Source: Bradysia coprophila (Eukaryota; Arthropoda; Insecta; Diptera; Sciaridae). Taken from it: a stretch of 64,000 bases of DNA. This document shows, one piece after another, positions 10,240 to 22,829 of this stretch. The notes under the pieces were generated by a model. It did not search any database, was not told where the DNA came from, and saw only the letters and a program-made list of their open reading frames with translations. Within the stretch, counting starts at the first letter, position 1. Every line of letters starts with the position of its first letter. A program made the position numbers and the translations under genes. The stretch covers positions 11,024,501-11,088,500 of the forward strand of contig NW_023503608.1 in the NCBI RefSeq assembly GCF_014529535.1, in the 5' to 3' direction.

Positions 10240-10385
10240 TTGCTAGTATGGCAAAAATGTAGAACACAACCAGATCTACATTTTTCTTCATTTGGCCAAA
10301 AATGAGCCATCATGGCTTCATGGTAAAAAATCGATTTAAAGAATGTCTTGGCCAGAAATATGTCACTAAGTTTTGTGCCACCGAG
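10240..10385 (+). repeat. Short repeat shared with 57620-57780
   Basis: ACAACCAGATCTACATTTTT, TTTGGCCAAAAATGAGCC and TGGCCAGAAATATGTCA are shared in order with 57665-57768. The distal copy has fuller inverted arms (AATCGATTTTTTAC and GTAAAAAATCGATT), so both look like MITE-like elements. This copy has lost its left arm. Confidence 0.7.
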
Positions 10386-10619
10386 AATTGAAATACGACG
10401 GATTTCAATATCGATAACTAGATTGAAATGTCCAAAATTACAACACCCGTTTTCATGGCTTATTACAACACTCAAACCAGTGTTGAAATGAAATTCGTAT
10501 GAGTTATTACAGCATTCGTTTTAAAAAAATGCAAAGCAACGTGATCGATCAAATTCGAAGAGTGATTGTTTACAATGAAAATTCTGAATTTTTGTGCATT
10601 TGTCTATTTCAATTCTCGG

Positions 10620-10755
10620 TTGGCACAAAGCATGATGTGTTACACGTATTGTAATGAGATTTTTTCAGCACACGACCCAACTTGGGTCTAGTGCTGAAAA
10701 AATCAACATTACAATACTTGTAACACAACATACTATTATGATTCTTTGTGTTCAT
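10620..10755. mobile_element. Palindromic MITE-like element
   Basis: Nearly complete inverted repeat: TGTTACACGTATTGTAATG and TTTTTTCAGCAC on the left, mirrored by GTGCTGAAAAAA and CATTACAATACTTGTAACA on the right, with a very short loop around ACCCAACTTGGGT. The transcript would fold into a long hairpin. No clear target duplication is visible. Confidence 0.7.
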
Positions 10756-10759
10756 CATA

Positions 10760-12600
10760 AACTATTACTTGTTCTGAGAATACCATTTTAATCTACTATT
10801 ATGGTAATAGAAACATATCCAAATAGGTTTAACACGAATCCCATGCTTATTATTCATGTTATTCCTTTTAACGTACAAAAAAAAATCACCTCCGAAGTCT
10901 ATGTGGTGCAGAAATTTAAATTTAAATAATCGTGTTTAACATCAAAGTCAATCTACAGCCACAATAAATTACATATTTTATCCAATCACACATGGGCACA
11001 CGGTTGTTGACATTTTTATATAGATAATTTAAATGGTAAATTATCGATAGACCGAAACCAATTAATTAATTATATTGTTTCTATCTATATCGTTGTTGTT
11101 TTTTCTATATGGATCTATCGACTTTGCTGACGATGAACGAGTATATAAGGCAATAACAAAAAAAATGCATTCGGCTGAATGTGTGATGTCATAGCATAAT
11201 TTATGCCAACGAAATGCAAATTCAATCCATATTTTTGCATGTTTTTGATTCCACTCTCGACTGTTACACAGACATAAATTTCAAATTGTATGTAAACTAA
11301 TGCTAGCTACAACAGTTTGCATTTAAATGGAAATTATCCGTTTAAGATTTGTTGGTAAGTAAACACTGATATAATTTGTGTTAGGTGTGTCTGGTATATC
11401 ATTTGCGAGTATATTTAATAAATTAGGAAAAATGCCAGTCAATGAATTTCTAAATTCTAAAACATTAAGGTTTCATTGTTAGAAGTGAAGTACCTCTACA
11501 ATTCGATTCGGTTAATGTTACGTACTGAGCCAATGCTAGATATATAAAATAAAAATTGTTTTCTCATAATTGTTTTACCTTCACTATGTCGAGGTTGGTG
11601 TTATTAAAGAATAGGTGATATTTGATCAAAGGTACATAAAATAGTCTTTTTTCTGGGATTTAACTAACGAGTGGTAATGGCTCGTTACAATGAGTGTGTG
11701 AATTTTTGAAAAAAAATATAATAACTTCAACCAGCAATTCTAATTACGTATCAAGCTAATAGAAGAACCTTACGAACATGTTTCAGGAAATGGTTTTTTA
11801 ACTGTCTGTTTGGCAGTGCTTCACCTATGGTACTTGACTGTCTGTGAAATGTTTTAGGCCTTTAGATATACTCTAACTTATGCTGACTTGAATTTTACGA
11901 TCTTTCTTTGTTGTCTTCTAGTCACGTAAGACTCCATGTTTCATTCGGTACGTATGAGTCCAATTTCATGTGTTATTGATTCATTAAAGAACGGTGTATC
12001 AGTATCATGCCACTCATTTAATTAAGGTTTAATTCTCTAACTAACAAAACACTAATTTTGGCTAATTAAGGAAAAAAAACAATGTTTTCACACACAAAAA
12101 AAAATGTTAAAAACGTTCGTCGTTCCAAGAAATAAAATCTTCAAGGTTCACTTACACTTAAATCGTGTTATATGTGCACCTATAGTCCTAGAGTATACAG
12201 ATTTGAGAAATGTCTTTTTGTCTTCAAAAAAACAAAATTGGATGTTTCGAGAGAAAACCATCAGAAGTACCTACAAATACTCTTTGACATAAAATTACAA
12301 TCAATTTTATGTTGCAATCGCACACTGCCCAACTCGTCAAAAACAAAATGAGAAGTTTCGCGAATTCGCAAATTCCAAGAATCATTTTTTAATAAAAACA
12401 TCCGAATATTAGTATACATGTTCCAATGTGTTAATAACATACGTACGTTGTATAACACAACATATAAACAAAAATTTTCGATAACGAAATGTAGCTTTGT
12501 CAGAATGAACCTTTCGAATCAATAATCGTATCAAGGAAAAGTAGATTACCGGAATTTTAGTGAACACAACAGATCCAAATCGGTCGTCTTTTCTAATAAC
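10760..12600. other. Gene-free stretch
   Basis: AT-rich. GAGTATATAAGG at about 11140 is an isolated TATA-like site. The open frames here are short and without motif. Confidence 0.45.
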
Positions 12601-12755
12601 CCAATGATAAAGACAACCTTTTATTTTCGTTTGAGTGAAAGTTAGAAAATTTATTCCAGAAAAGTCGAAACATACATCGATTTTGTTCGTACATTCGGTT
12701 GATTTGAATGGAGTTGATGCATCGTTTTATGTACTATTCTTTTTGCGAGAAAAAT

Positions 12756-13130
12756 TTAGTAGTACGAATAGGCCAATGGTGACGAGTAAGTCAATGGTGA
12801 CGAGTAAGTCAAGGGTGAGGCGTAAGCTGAATATGCCACCGGTGACGAATAAGTAAGTCCGGATGAATAAGCAACTGGCGAAGCATATGATCGTACGTAC
12901 GGCGAACCGGCAGTATATGCGTATGGTGAAGCGAGTAGTGAGGAATAAGCAACTGCGCCTAAACCTCCCGGAGCTGGTGCCGGAACTGGTGCTGGTTCTG
13001 GAGCTGGGGCAGCTGTAGCCAAAGCCAAGACAATAGCGAATACCAACTAAGTAAAATAAGCGAATATTATTGAGTTGAATTCGATAAAACAAACTCGATT
13101 TATTTCCACAGCACTCACGTATTTGAACAT
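12756..13130 (-). CDS. Small secreted Ala/Tyr/Ser/Pro-rich cuticle-type protein, two exons (cuticle gene C)
   Basis: On the minus strand exon 1 is 13119-13130 (MFKY), followed by donor gtgagt. Exon 2 is 13046 down to 12756 after acceptor ttag. The intron is 72 bp, phase 0. The product is 100 aa: signal peptide MFKYLVFAIVLALATA, then a Pro-Ala stretch (APAPEPAPVPAPAP), then repeated YSSPLTYSSPLAYS-type blocks ending in YY. The repeats are visible in the DNA as a degenerate 15-18 nt periodicity (GTGACGAGTAAGTCAATG on the + strand). The downstream + strand has TTTATT (AATAAA on the coding strand) at 12650-12655, about 100 bp past the stop. The APAP N-terminus distinguishes it from the sister genes. 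Confidence 0.9.
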
Positions 13131-13213
13131 GATGATTAGAATTTAGTCGACTTGAGATGTCTTTGCGTGAACACAAACTGTTTAATTATGATGATCTCCC
13201 AAAAAATCCATCC

Positions 13214-13222
13214 CTATTTATA
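13214..13222 (-). promoter_or_regulatory. TATA box of cuticle gene C
   Basis: TATAAATAG on the minus strand, about 85 bp upstream of the ATG at 13130. This is the same TATA-to-ATG spacing as in the sister genes. A clear TCAGT initiator is not seen. Confidence 0.6.
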
Positions 13223-13822
13223 TGTCTCCTAGCACCGCGTTATTCATCAGCGAATAATTACACAGACCACATACAATTGTTTGCAAACGAAGACACGGAA
13301 AAACAACCAAAATTAAAAATTGTATCACTTGTCTAAGACATATATCATATATGTTTAAATTTACATATTTTGTTCGTAACAATTACGTACAGTATTATGT
13401 TATCGGTGTACGTACATACATACTTCCAGCTGAGACGCACATATTTTTTTCACTTCCAAATCTGTGTGGTTCTGTGTGTGATAATCAATATGTATAACGT
13501 ATGAATGGTGGGAGTGTTGACAATAGCGAAATATAAAACTACTTAACGAGTTGATTGGTATTGTTAAGCTTTGAGGAATAATTAAATTGTCTCAAAAATA
13601 TTTACAAAAAATATCCAAATGCAATAGAACCGCTGTCATTCTAATAGAAGAACCTGAAGATCTACTTGATACACGTTTGCGTAAATTGTTACACATTTAC
13701 TCATTATTCCTCAGTTAGTTAACCACTAAAAATAATTAAATCTTTTACTTCAACTGTTTTGGAAACTTAAGTGCAGACGTTACACGATTCGGACCTTCAG
13801 CAAAGATATTACTCACCAAGTG

Positions 13823-13900
13823 TCTTTTACTTCATTAGTTTAAACATACATTCTGATTATAAGAGAACAAGGTACATAGCATACTTCGATAACAGATGAA
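13823..13900 (-). repeat. Interspersed repeat with TTCATCTGTTATCGA (copy 3)
   Basis: TCGATAACAGATGAA at 13886-13900 and TCTTTTACTTCATT at 13823-13836. These are the same two motifs at the same spacing as at 35217-35313, in reverse orientation. Confidence 0.7.
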
Positions 13901-13904
13901 CTAA

Positions 13905-15890
13905 TAACTAAAAAGATCATTGAGAAGCGATATGCATGAACCGAAAAATTTTTATTTAGGAAATCTCTTTTTGTGACGGGTAGTGCATAACTCTCCTCAT
14001 TTGTATCTTGCCAAGAATCTCAACTATTTCACTTCAAGAGATGATACCCTTTTGTGTCACATCATTTGGTCATTGCTACGGGAGGGTGACGACATCGATG
14101 ACGAACTTTTTCATGGTAGCTTCATAGGTTAATTGAACTGTGCTACCCGTTTATCTGCTTAAAAACGGTCAGCTTAAGATTATAATTATACATAACGGCT
14201 CTTTCATGAAAATGTGCATTACACATGAGATAAACGTGATTTTTCATAGATTTTCAACGTGAAATTTATTGGTGACGACAGAATGGTTATCTTTTCATTC
14301 TATATTGGATGTGAATGATCTAAAAAATCATCTAATTTTATAGCAACGTGAACAATGCCAAAATTAAATGTGTGACTCCTGTGTTTCATTTGAAACGTAT
14401 GCCTAACAACAACAAAAAATTAAACGAAAGATAATCGCATTATAGTCAAATTTTAATGCAAAATGATGCTGCAAAACAATTGACGACAACTGTTGTTTGT
14501 GGACATTGAATTATTTTTAGACATCAAATAACGTGACATTTTTTAGGATTATTTTTAAATTTAATTTTTAAAACGCGATTTGATCACCATTCGGTTGTAT
14601 GCCATAGAAATTAAATCCGATTAAGATCAGTAGATATGTATACGTCATTTATAAACATTGTTTGCTCACATCCGTATAAAGTGACTGACATAAAAGTGTT
14701 AGTTGAGACTTGCCATTTTTCTCCACATATTCTTCACATACTCGTATTCCACATATTTTCTCTCAGATTATATATTTGTTTATATTCTTAAGTAAAAGGA
14801 GGCACGACTGAAGGGTTCTATCAAATCTATGAACCAATTTTACAAACTGAAAATTATGTAGAGTAGCATGACTGGTGAATGTAAGCCCTAACATTTTCTA
14901 TGTAATTTTTTAATCGAACTTGTTTAGTTCTCAAGGCTTCATATTTCTTCTGAAAAAATACTTTTGATAACAGACATATACCCTCACATTTTTTATACAT
15001 TAGCTACCGCTACAATGTCTCCTTAAAATTATAACTCCTTCGACTGCCTTTTCTTTACTATTTTTTCTGTTTTTTTTTTCAAGATTTTTAAGGATCTGCT
15101 TTTTAAGTTTTAAGGATTTTCGTGGCTTTTTGTTTTGTTTACTGAGAATTTTCTGATGAAGAGATTTTCTATTTCATTCGGCTTTCGATTTAAACAGTAG
15201 TGAAATGATGCATGGAAACTAAATTCAACATTCTCTCCATTTACCAACAGCGTTAAATTTTTTGTTTAATGCATCAAATAAGTTTCGACGGTAAACAGGC
15301 TCTCAATATTTTGTTGAATTCAAACAGAATAGTGTATGCAATGCTTGGATTCCAAATTTCAAAAGCACCTACAGATCTACACTTTATTCCATATATAATT
15401 AAATTAACATCCATTCAGGCGTTTACGACCAGTTTAAAACATTTGCATTGCTGTTGATGTGATTATTTTTTCTCGTATAAAGCCGAATGTTTTGGTATAA
15501 TAATTTATAGGCATGAAGACTGGTGAAGACGCATACAACTACTTGTTACTTATTCGTTCAATTCACTCTACATATTGTTTACCTATACATTTTCCTTGAT
15601 CCATTTGTATTTTGTTAAGTTTTAATTAGGATTGTGTGTGTAGTTTATGCGTTTCGAAAAGTTAGGCATGGAGTAGATCTTAAAAGGAAGCGTTAAGCAA
15701 AACGGTGTGTGGTGGGCCGAAATTAATTATTTTCATGAAAATCAATTATAAATTTTAACACTATGCAAAATCACCCAAAAATCACTTACAGTGAAAGTGT
15801 GACTCAAGTCCCTTTATCCATTTACAAAAGAACTGATATCGGCAGGGGTGATGCTCTCAGCTTTGACACCCAAAAAGTGCGTCACAAATA
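13905..15890. other. Gene-free AT-rich stretch
   Basis: No coding exon, tandem repeat or promoter pair that I can support. Confidence 0.45.
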
Positions 15891-15897
15891 GCAGATC

Positions 15898-17190
15898 ATG
15901 AGGATACGTCATACGTCCTTATTCCTTCTCCGAAACTGTTTTGCAATCCCAAAATTGATGTATTCAATCAGAACGTCTGCAGCATGGAAATTTGAAGATT
16001 TTCTTGCAGCATTTGACGATGAAATTAAAGATCTTTTGGAAGTAATACTGAATGTAGATTTGAATCACAAGCAGTGGACGCAACCCAAGTAGCATTTCAG
16101 AAAAAATAACTTATTCGTTAGAATAACGTTGTAGCAACGGTGTCACAACGGTTTTGCAACCGTTGTTGCCCGGTTATAGTTTAACCTAGGTCAATTAACC
16201 GTTGGATAACAGTTAAACAACGAAAAAGTTAAACATTTAAGGTAGAGCAACTATAATTTTTAACTTTTTCGTTGTTTAACGGTTATCCAATGGTTAATTG
16301 ACGTAGGTTAAACTATAACCGGGCAACAACGGTTGCACAACCGTTGTGGCAACGTTGCTACAACGTTATTTTAACGAATAAGTTATTTTTTCTGAAATGC
16401 TACTTGGGAAGCGACTTTACCTATTAATGTAGGTGGTCTTGGAATAAGAAGACTTCAAGACATTTCTTTACCTGCTTTCCTTGGTTCGTCATTTGGTGTT
16501 GGAGGTCACGTCTCTCATATTCTAAACTCTCAAGACGTGCCTTCGGAGAAATGGAAATGTTGAAGAGCCGCTTTGAAGACTTCCCAAAAAGCTTGGGACA
16601 TGATCAATACAAAACGAATTATCAAGAAAGAACTGGTTTTTACATCGAAGCTTGAGTTGCCAAAAAAGTGAGGCAGATATCTACGTCATATAGAATTGAA
16701 TGAAATCATAAGTCGAGCACTTATGGCCCTTCATATTCCAAACCACCTGGAACCAAAAGGATTGTCAAGAACTGACGGTTAAAAACATGATGGAGTGACT
16801 TTGACGCCATTGTCTAAAGGAAAACTTTTGGTCTGGGACGCAACCTGCGTAGACACGTTCGATAATTCATACTTGTCGAAAACATCTAAAAAAGCTGGCG
16901 AACTCAGAAATTTTGCAGCGCTTGAAAAACACAAACATTATTCAAATTTGACTTCATCTAATAATTATATTCTTTTAGCATTTGCAGTAGAAACTATGGG
17001 TCCTTGGAGTACAGAATCGAAAAATTTCATCAACAATATTGGTTCGAAGTTGCAGGAATTAACTGGTGATAAGAAATCAAAATTTTATCTAACACAAAGA
17101 ATCTCGTTGGCTATTCAACGCTTCAATGCTAGTTGCGTAATGGGAACAATTCCTGCGGCGAATCCTTTGGAAGAAATTTTTTATTTATAA
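15898..17190 (+). pseudogene. Non-LTR retrotransposon, 3' part of the reverse-transcriptase ORF, broken
   Basis: In order, the sequence reads: the end of a reverse-transcriptase region (LLRNCFAIPKLMYSIRTS, VDLNHKQWTQ); after a MITE insertion, ATLPINVGGLGIRRLQD and PAFLGSSFG; then HIPNHLEPKGLSRTDG; then a C-terminal domain starting DGVTLTPLSKGKLLVWDATC, with AFAVETMGPWS and the terminal QRISLAIQRFNASCVMGTIP. The GGLGIR and LEPxGLxRxDG motifs and the VWDxTCVDT block are those of RNA-directed DNA polymerases of animal non-LTR elements whose C-terminus resembles a restriction-like endonuclease (that last point is inference). It has frameshifts and stops (for example a TAA just after RTDG, about 16780) and lacks the N-terminal RT motifs, so it is dead. 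The final 131 codons (16795-17190) are still open. Confidence 0.85.
16084..16408. mobile_element. 325-bp palindromic MITE inserted in the retrotransposon
   Basis: The ends CCCAAGTAGCATTTCAG and CTGAAATGCTACTTGGG are perfect inverted repeats. The arms extend about 140 bp on each side (AACTTATTCGTTA and GGTTATAGTTTAACCTA among the mirrored blocks), so almost the whole element folds back. Removing it together with one AA dinucleotide joins QWTQ to ATLP in frame in the retrotransposon, which fixes the insertion site and implies a 2-bp duplication (AA). Confidence 0.92.
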
Positions 17191-17199
17191 TGTATTTTG

Positions 17200-20100
17200 A
17201 AAAGATCCAAGTTTTTACAGGTTGGGATGAGGGCTTAGCCTGACTACCTTTTCTTGGAATATGTGAATTTCTTAAATAAATCTTAATAACCTTCCACAAG
17301 TGGCATAGCATAGTTCGGAATTATTAATTTTTATGAACATTCCTTCAAATTAGTTTCTTAGAATGACGTCCTTGACTTACCCTTAAAATTTCAGAGTAAT
17401 TCAAAAGTTTTACCGTTACAAAGGTTGATTCATTAATTTAAAAACGTATGAAAATCCGTTTCTTCACACCAGTTTTCAAATTTTGAAATTCAATATCTCG
17501 GCCCAATCTAAATCGTGTGATAGCTCCTTGAACTCGTATGGCTAAGATTATGAAAAAAATACTTTGTGTGTAGTAGGAGCAAATGGGGAAAGTTAAAGTT
17601 CGTGTATATATGTGTTCCTCAGCCCTACGGAAATTTTTTAGTGAGTACGGACTTGCGTCACGACGCTTCACTAACATGGCCATGATACGTACATGTACGT
17701 ACACGTTACCCTAGAAATTTCCATGCGAATAAATTTCTTTCATGGCTGCGTACACGCACAAACAAGAATTTATGAGAGTAATATTTAACCAAACATCTGT
17801 TGAATCTGTCGTAGGTTCAAAAAAATCAACCATTTGAACATTTATCAAATCTATTACTTCATTTGTTTCAAGTAAGCTCATTATTAGTTTTCGTCGTTGT
17901 CGATAACGATGCATTTCGTTCCATTCGAAAATAATTTATTGTGTGATAGTCAAATCCAAGTTTAAAATGAGACTGAATAGCCGAGATATAAATACTTGAC
18001 TATGTTTGCATCGCTATTGTCAAGTTAATATTCGAAATTCATTCATATTTAGCAAGTACCATATGCGGACATGTTTTAACATTAAACGTGACACACAACA
18101 ATTGAATCAGTACATTATGTTCGAAAATAAAACTCTTGAAGAAGATGTTCAGCATTATGTTTATTTCTGGAAATGTATGAATGCTTAAAATAAATTGCAA
18201 AACATATCCCCATATATTCCCATGTATGTTAGTCATATGATTCAAACACATCAATTGTTCATTCGTATTCAATCGACACATGTATGCAACACCTCTATGA
18301 ATAATATTTGTATTTTTATACAGACAAGAAATTACTCTAGATAAAAATGTTCATCATATGGCCGTAGCTGTACAACAATATCCTTGACTTGAATGAACTT
18401 CAACTCTGCGTTCTCTGCAACGAGCAATGTTTTTTTGTCTTAAGCAAGATGTTGCCAGAAAACCGGATACCATCAGAAAACTGCTGTTTTCTGTTCTGTT
18501 TTTAGTCTTTGTTTAATAAACTCAAAGAAGAAACGATTAAAGCATGCAATGATGTTTCATATTGTAATAGTATATTGCAACTGAACGCATGTAATTGCGA
18601 CGTTTGCAGTTAATGCTCAGAACGGATTAAATTCAGGTCATTTCCCTACTGCAGCATCCATGTGTGCAACAGAAGTTAACTACAAATCGGTTTAATTTTG
18701 ATCTATTGTCTACCTAGATTTAGGTTTATGTTAAGAAATATATGTCAGAGCAAAATTGATGGTTGGTCAGAACCAGTTTCAATAGAGTGAATAGTGTTAC
18801 ACCCTTACCTAGCTAGTCTTGATAAAAAATGAAAGGAATACCCCTAATGTAATCACGTCTCACATGCTGCTACACATACTAAATTTAGTTGAGAATATGC
18901 GATCACTTTTGCTAAGAAGATATGAATTAAGTGCGGCCGTTGGTCAGCCTAATCAACATTTTATTTAATTCTAAAGTTAAAGTGTTTACGTATTAATCAT
19001 CACACTTTCATCTTATTTTACAAAACAAAAATCTTGGAGCTGAAACAATTTCCGAGTCTGGAGAACACAAACGAATTGCGAAAAAAGTTGTCTGTAACCT
19101 CAAGGCTGATTACGATTTCCATTTGTTATTTTGTAGTGTGGGCCTGGTTTGCAATCAGATAATATTTTAGTCAAATAACAACAAGATACCGTAAAACACA
19201 CGTGCATCACAGTTCATCTTGTTATCAATATGACAAAAATAAGCCCCTGAACAAGATGTGATGGTCTGAACATCATCCAATTCTATTTTTTTTAACTTAT
19301 GCAATTTTGTGTACGTATGGGATAGGCAATTCGATATAAATTCAGGCACGAAGGAAAATGGTATACTACAAATATCACATTAATTTCGAAGTACAAAACG
19401 TGTAAAGAAATGTAACGAAACGTTTTGCATTGATAGCATGTGTTCGAAAGCTTGTGTCTAATATGGAGGACGCATGCAAATCGAAACGGTTTGTAAAAGG
19501 AAGCCAATTTTATGGCTCTATAAATCGATAATAAGATATATTTCGTATATCAGTTGGTATGCAACAAAGCAAACATTTAAGTGGATATTCACGCGGATTG
19601 GCATTGCAGATTGCAGCTCTGTCGGTTTAGTCTGTTTAATTTTAATGAATCTTGTGGCATCGAGAGCAGAGACAAAAATGACTATTGAACTTTGGTTAGA
19701 GCAGAAAAAAAATCATGCAATTTCATGTTAAAACAAATGAAGTAAAAGACTTTGTCTCAAACTTTTGTCAACGATTTAGACAAGAGAAGTAATAGATTAG
19801 ATGATTATATCGAGATACGCCTGTCAATGCTAAAAGGTTTAATACAAACGAATGAATCTGATCTAGACTTCCTTATTTGGGGATTTAAAAAAAAAATTAT
19901 TTGGGGCTTTCATAGCACTTTCATTTTTATTAATGCATAGAAATGGCCGTTGGGTCGCCATAGTCTTCAGAGAATTTTTTTTAAATAATTTTCAATTCTA
20001 GATGTGACGAAAGCATTTAGGATTATAATATATATATTAACATGGATATGTTCGCATTATATGGTAATAATGATACCACTTTTCATATTCCTTTGTAAAG

Positions 20101-20515
20101 ATATCTGCATCTTAAATATAATTTTCCCATTGCAAGAACGAAACCAACATTTTTATATTAATGTTTCAGCCTGTAAAACTAGTTATTATTCCTCTACATT
20201 TATTGAAGATATTAACCTTGCAATCTGCTAAGAAATTCAGTTCGTTTTCATTTTTAATTCGCATCAAAAACGATTATGCACCCATTAAAATGGTCAGATC
20301 AGGTTCTTTTTCTTGCCTCTACATTTATTCCAGTTGTCGTTTGAGATAAAGCGAAACTATTATTGTACGTCTTCAATTACATGGTAAGTATTTTTTTTTG
20401 TATTGAAGAAAAAATTGTATCTGGTAATGCAAAGGTATCGTGTAACAATCATATTATAAACAATCTAGTTTCAGAACAGAATAAGAAACAGACAAAAAAA
20501 AAGTAAAGGAAGCAG
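17200..20515. other. Gene-free stretch with one further partial repeat copy
   Basis: 19655-19830 carries a divergent copy of the interspersed repeat (AAATGAAGTAAAAGA at 19735-19749, then AAGTAATAGATTAGATGA), aligned with 35217-35370. TATAAATA near 17983 is an orphan. No coding exon was found. Confidence 0.45.
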
Positions 20516-20519
20516 GCAC

Positions 20520-20558
20520 TATAAAAGAGGGATGCATCAACCAAAGTTATCATCAGTT
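20520..20558 (+). promoter_or_regulatory. Core promoter of cuticle gene D (TATA + TCAGT initiator)
   Basis: TATAAAAG at 20520-20527 and TCAGTT at 20553-20558 (CATCAGTTC), 33 bp apart, followed by a 5' UTR of about 50 nt. Confidence 0.8.
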
Positions 20559-20604
20559 CAAGTTTGCTTCTTGAAAGTGTGACTACAAAAATCCTTCAAC
20601 CAAA

Positions 20605-21248
20605 ATGCTTAAGTTTGTGAGTGAACGCTTAATAACTTTAAGTTTTTAGTCCGTGAATTTTGTGATATTTGGGCTCATTGTTTATATGTGAATTGTAAAA
20701 CATGTAAAGGGTTCGAAAAGCCTAACAATGAATAAGTTTTCTCAAGTCAGTGACGAAAAGTAAAAGTTTCGTTGCCTTTGTTGAGAAAATCAACCCGGTG
20801 ATAACAGATTATTTAGACACACGATGTGTATTATTACACATCTAGTGACTGAAAAAGCACTTTTATCACTCGGTGACATAAATAACCATTTTTCTATTAA
20901 CTGAAATTTATGTTGACTAAAAGCTCAAAAAAGATTCGTTTCTTCAATTCGTCTCAATTAAATATTTAATTTTCAAAGGTTGTACTTGCCATTGCTTTGA
21001 CCTGTGTCGCCGCAAAACCATCCGGATTAGTATACACGGCACCATCATTGTACTCAGCCCCATTGGCAGCAGCACCATTGGCAGCAGCTCCATTGACTTC
21101 CACCTATTATAGTGCACCATTGACGTATTCAGCGCAAAGCTATAGACCACTAACATACGCCTCGCCATATGCTTATTCTGCCTATAACACCTACAATTAT
21201 CGGGCACCATACAGTTATTCGGCACTACCATCAGCTACGTTTTTTTAG
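20605..21248 (+). CDS. Small secreted Ala/Tyr/Pro-rich cuticle-type protein, two exons (cuticle gene D)
   Basis: Exon 1 is 20605-20616 (MLKF), followed by donor gtgagt. Exon 2 is 20979-21248 after acceptor caaag. The intron is phase 0. The product is 93 aa: signal peptide MLKFVVLAIALTCVAA, then Ala/Tyr/Pro/Ser-rich sequence with the tandem block APLAAAPLAAAPL, several YSAPL/TYS motifs, and an ALPSATFF end. The intron is 362 bp, five times longer than in the sister genes. It carries MITE-like inverted repeats (CACGATGTGTA...TACACATCTAGTG at about 20820-20848) whose motifs recur at 1772 and 58660, so the extra length is plausibly an insertion. No AATAAA lies close downstream; ATTAAA occurs at 21482. 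Confidence 0.88.
20745..20890. repeat. MITE-like insertion in the intron of cuticle gene D
   Basis: Two adjacent hairpins, TTTTCTCAAGTCAG...TTGAGAAAA and CACACGATGTGTATTATTAC...CATCTAGTG. ACATCTAGTGAC is shared with 1770-1782, and the ACACATC/CTAGATGTGTA pairing is shared with 58640-58690. Confidence 0.5.
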
Positions 21249-21594
21249 ACGAATTGCATCCACGAATACTGAAACATTGAACGCATCGCCACAGTGACAT
21301 GAAATCATGATAATGAAAAAAAAAAAATCGAGTTGTTCCGTCCATTGGTATTTTTGAGACCAAAAAATTTTCAACTAACTTTTTTCGGAAGAGTCAAAAT
21401 TTTTCATTAAAATTTTTAAATTGAAAAATCATGTTTTTTAATTGCAATACATCTACCATCCTATATACCGTTTATGTACGAATTAAAGCATCTGCAATCC
21501 TTATTGTGGTAGCCTGAGCTCAAGTTGAATTTTATGAAAAGGTAAGCGAATCTACGCAATAACACCAGAACCACTAATCACAGAGCTATTTTTA

Positions 21595-22815
21595 GACCCG
21601 TACGAAGTACTGGGGTCTTATAGGTTTACGCATACGTTTGTAACACGTCGAATTGGACTCCCTGAGTAAGGGGAAACCTATTGTGGTTGTCTAGAGATGC
21701 CAAATCCGCGAAAAAAAATATGTCCGTCTGTCCGTCTGTCTGTCTGTCTGTCTGCACGATAACTTGAGTAAAACGCATCCGATTTTGAAAATTCTTTTTT
21801 TTTCCGTTTGGTAATGTCAAAAGACAGGCTAAGTTCGAAGATGAGTGATTTTGGATCGACCCCTCCCGAGCTGTGGCCCAATAAGTGCTTTACGGTTTTT
21901 CGAAGATATCTTCGGACATTTAAACGTTAAACTTGTAAGTGATACGTCAAATAAAAGGTATTTACAATACCGATCGACAAAAAAAAAGTTTATGGAAATC
22001 GGATGACCGACTCGTGAGTTAGACCCCTTGGTGTGGAACAGGCACAGGAGGGGAAGCAGTTTTTGCTTGTAGGTCGGCCACATTTAAACATATTTCGTCT
22101 GTTTTAGCTTTATTAGATAGGTATTGACCGTACCAATCATGGAAAATTTTTTTTATGAAATTATGTTCTCCGGAGCGTGAGCTAGGTCTCTTGGAGTGAG
22201 CTCTTATCTGGCTACTCGGAAGTACAGTGAACGTGGTGTATTTTGACAATATCTCGAGTAAATTTTGACCGAATTTCATGATTTTTTGTTTGTTTGAAAG
22301 GTATTAACGAATGTAAAGCGTCGGTACTATTTCCGGTCTCCTAACAAAATGGCTGCCGGCGGCCATATTGGATTTTAGTAAAATAGAAATATCTTGGGAA
22401 AAATGATACTTAGAGAGTTTCTGTTAACATGGAAATAATTTGTTATGTGTGTGGGGTTTCAGGGATTCCATATACGGACATCTATATATACCTATATACA
22501 GCTATATTGAGCTATATACAGGCATATAGAGCTATATAATATCATATTTATCTGTGAAATGTTTATTTATAGTGAAATATAGTTAAATATAGCGGTAAAT
22601 AGCTGTTTAAATAGGAATTTATGAAATTTGTCTTCGTACGGGGCTGTCTATATTGCCTCCGGCAATTTAGTTGTATATGATAACAAGGCAAAGAGTGGAT
22701 AATGTAAGTGATTTTAAAGGGAGAATAGTTTTTCAGCAGAGAAGAAAATGAAGTAAGAGAAATAAAGAGTTTCACATTAAAGGCTTTTGATACGAATAGG
22801 TGTTTCGTACGGGTC
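21595..22815. mobile_element. 1.2-kb repeat element with GACCCGTACGAA inverted ends
   Basis: The left end GACCCGTACGAAG (21595) and right end TTTCGTACGGGTC (22803-22815) are inverted repeats. The interior has a (GTCT)n tract at 21722-21753 and a long region that recurs at 40127-40774 (for example GGAGCGTGAGCTAGGTCT, ATTTTGACCGAATTTCATGA, AACAAAATGGCTGCCGG). No transposase frame is present. Homology with the second copy continues a few bases past the inverted end, so the exact right border is uncertain. Confidence 0.75.
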
Positions 22816-22829
22816 GGCTTTAGCTATGT

